DNA of 64,000 nucleotides from an uncultured Phocaeicola sp. (lineage in GTDB: Bacteria; Bacteroidota; Bacteroidia; Bacteroidales; Bacteroidaceae): assembly GCA_944320845.1 (NCBI GenBank), contig CALUJA010000005.1, positions 62,001-126,000 of the forward strand. The letters run 5' to 3'. Both the position numbers and the translations under genes were made by a program. Below the pieces are notes generated by a model. That model did not search any database and had not been told where the DNA came from. It saw only the letters and a list, made by a program, of their open reading frames with translations. Every line of letters starts with the position of its first letter. The first letter of the stretch is position 1. Of this stretch, positions 62,294 through 64,000 are shown piece by piece.

Positions 62294-64000
62294 TTAAAGG
62301 TTCTCGATAAAGAAGTCGGCCACACGGTTCATCAGGTGGTTTCGGGTGTTGCCTCCCGATATGCCGTGGTTGCGGTTGGTATAGACCTGCATGTCAAACT
62401 GCTTGCCTGCCTGCACGAGTGCCTCGCTGTATTCGGCGCAGTTCTGGTAGTGCACGTTGTCGTCTGCCGTGCCGTGGATGAGCAGCAGCTTGCCCTGCAG
62501 CTTGGATGCCTGCTTGATGGGCGAGCCTGCATCATAGCCTTCGCCGTTTTCCTTGGGCGTGCGCATGAATCGTTCGGTATAGACAGTGTCGTAGAAGCGC
62601 CAGTCGGTAGGTGCGGCTACGGCTACTCCCGCCTTGAATGCTCCCGAGCCTTCGCTCATCGACATCAGCGTGGTGTATCCTCCGAAGCTCCATCCCCATA
62701 TCCCGATGCGGCTGCCGTCTACGTAAGGCAGTGTGCCCAGATAGCGGGCGGTTTCGGCCTGGTCTTGCGCTTCCTTTACACCCAAGAAGAGGTAGGTGCA
62801 TTTCTCGAAGGCAGCTCCCCGTCCGCCTGTCCCGCGTCCGTCCACGCACACCATGATATAGCCCTTGTCGCACATGTAAGCTTCAAACATGCCCCCGTCG
62901 CTGAAGCTGCCGATACCCCACCGGTCGAGTACCTGCTGCGACCCCGGTCCGCTGTACTGGTGCATGATGACGGGATACTTCTTGTTCGGGTCGAAGTCGG
63001 CAGGCTTCATCATCCATCCGTTCAGTTCTACGCCGCTGGAGGTCTTGAAGGTGAAGAATTCCTTTTGCGGCATGTTCAGCGTTGCCAGTTCCGACTTCAG
63101 CTCGGCGTTGTCCATCAGCGTGGCGAGTTCCTTTCCCCGGTTGTTGTTCAGCGTGATGAGCGTGGGGGTGTCTTTGCTTGAAAATGTGTTGATGTAGTAG
63201 GCGAAGTTTTTGCTGAACAGGGCGCTGTTCGTCCCCGTGCGGGTAGAGAGCTTCGTCGTCTTGCCTTTCGCGTCCGTGCGGTATACGGCTGTGCGGAGCG
63301 GACTCTCTTCGTTGCTCGTATAATAGAATACGTTTGCTTTCTGGTCCCATCCCAAGAACTCCTTCACCTCAAATTCTCCTTTCGTAATCTGTTTCACCAG
63401 ATTTCCCCCGATGGTGTAGAGATACAGATGGTTGTATCCGTCGCGTTCGCTCATCAGCACGATGTTTTCGGGATAGAAGGCGATGTCGGCATAAGCCGGC
63501 TCCTTGATGTATTGCTCCGACTCGTCGCGGATGATGGCCTTGCAGACAGCGCTGCGCGGATTGGCCATGTAGATGTCGAAACGGCTCTGGTGGCGGTTGA
63601 GCGTCATGATGGCGAGCTTTTCAGGGTCGGAAGTGAACTTGATGCGCGGGATGTATCCGTCGGAGTCCATTTCCAGATTCATCTTGCGAGTGACGCGGCT
63701 CTTGATGTCGAACGTATGCACGCTCACCCGAGAGTTGTCCTCGCCTGCCTTGGGATATTTGTAGGTGTAGGCTCCGGGATATCCGGCATATTCCTCTTGT
63801 GCAGGAAACATTCCCTTGTATTCGGGGAAGGAGAACATCGGCACCTGGCTTTCGTCGAAGCGGATGTAGGCAATCATGCGGCTGTCGGCACTGAAATCGA
63901 ATGCGCGGCTAAACCCGAATTCCTCTTCATATACCCAGTCGGGGATTCCGTTCAGCACCTTGTTGTACTCCCCGTCCTTTGTTATCTGCGATTCGCTGTT
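62294..64000 (-). CDS. Dipeptidyl peptidase IV, C-terminal part (5' end outside window)
   Basis: A serine peptidase of family S9 that removes Xaa-Pro dipeptides, normally periplasmic. The frame is open to base 64000 (SESQITKDGEYNK before LNGIPDWVYEEEF), so the signal peptide and the first propeller blades are missing; 568 residues are visible. Markers are LNGIPDWVYEEEFGFSRAFD (20), with the Glu-Glu pair that binds the substrate N-terminus, the nucleophile elbow WGWSFGGYTTLMSM, VHGTADDNVHYQN-like LIHGTADDNVHYQN (Asp) and NRNHGISGGNTRNHL (His). It heads the leftward group with lipA. Confidence 0.95.
   Translation of the reverse strand, partial: NSESQITKDGEYNKVLNGIPDWVYEEEFGFSRAFDFSADSRMIAYIRFDESQVPMFSFPEYKGMFPAQEEYAGYPGAYTYKYPKAGEDNSRVSVHTFDIKSRVTRKMNLEMDSDGYIPRIKFTSDPEKLAIMTLNRHQSRFDIYMANPRSAVCKAIIRDESEQYIKEPAYADIAFYPENIVLMSERDGYNHLYLYTIGGNLVKQITKGEFEVKEFLGWDQKANVFYYTSNEESPLRTAVYRTDAKGKTTKLSTRTGTNSALFSKNFAYYINTFSSKDTPTLITLNNNRGKELATLMDNAELKSELATLNMPQKEFFTFKTSSGVELNGWMMKPADFDPNKKYPVIMHQYSGPGSQQVLDRWGIGSFSDGGMFEAYMCDKGYIMVCVDGRGTGGRGAAFEKCTYLFLGVKEAQDQAETARYLGTLPYVDGSRIGIWGWSFGGYTTLMSMSEGSGAFKAGVAVAAPTDWRFYDTVYTERFMRTPKENGEGYDAGSPIKQASKLQGKLLLIHGTADDNVHYQNCAEYSEALVQAGKQFDMQVYTNRNHGISGGNTRNHLMNRVADFFIENL

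Overview
The window is from a Bacteroidales genome, most like Bacteroides or Phocaeicola. The evidence is a SusC/SusD outer-membrane pair, many start regions with the Bacteroides -7 box (TAnnTTTG) and no Shine-Dalgarno, complex I as A-B-CD-H-I-J-K-L-M-N with fused NuoCD and no NuoEFG, lipoproteins with Bacteroides-type lipoboxes, and Bacteroidetes families such as DUF3822 and DUF5020. No rRNA, tRNA, CRISPR array, prophage or intact insertion sequence was seen. The first gene (cysC) and last gene (dipeptidyl peptidase IV) are cut by the window edges.

Layout. 1-4 kb: sulfate activation (cysC, cysD, cysN) followed by a PAPS-dependent sulfotransferase, the arrangement known from the B. thetaiotaomicron steroid/cholesterol sulfation locus. 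4-13.4 kb: housekeeping genes (glmS, superoxide dismutase, lgt, carbonic anhydrase, a stand-alone AICAR formyltransferase, a secreted zincin-like protein, an M24 aminopeptidase, an EamA transporter). 13.5-24 kb: the GC-rich nuo operon, preceded by a small secreted protein of unknown role. 24-40.4 kb: an accessory redox region. It has two exported flavodoxins, a CMD-cupin protein, a secreted hydrolase coupled to an AraC-like protein without its DNA-binding domain, an intact AraC regulator, then a Tat-type flavodoxin/ferredoxin, a NapH-NapG-like membrane fusion with an internal Tat-like signal, a Tat-type Fe-S aldo/keto reductase and a Sec-exported aldo/keto reductase. Further aldo/keto reductases, a lipoprotein esterase, a Cys-rich protein and a second AraC regulator follow. 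40.7-50.5 kb: hexuronate-type MFS transporter, purine permease with a Tsx-like outer-membrane partner, a lipoprotein, a RecD-like helicase, a pseudopilin-like protein, DUF3822, rsmD and cardiolipin synthase. 50.5-58 kb: a GH43 gene between two inverted copies of an ~80-bp repeat, then a susC/susD pair whose promoter lies inside a 294-bp segment bounded by perfect 16-bp inverted repeats. 58-64 kb: fabI, an RsmI-like methyltransferase, then a leftward run of dipeptidyl peptidase IV, lipA, a membrane protein with a possible Nudix-like tail and a GNAT acetyltransferase.

The two most interesting systems are the probable phase-variable (invertible) promoter of the susCD pair at 52951-53244, and the exported electron-transfer/aldo-keto-reductase cluster at about 24.3-34.8 kb. 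In the second, electrons from the quinone pool or cytoplasm could pass through the NapH-NapG-like fusion to flavodoxin, ferredoxin and reductase proteins outside the inner membrane. Both functions are inferred from sequence only.
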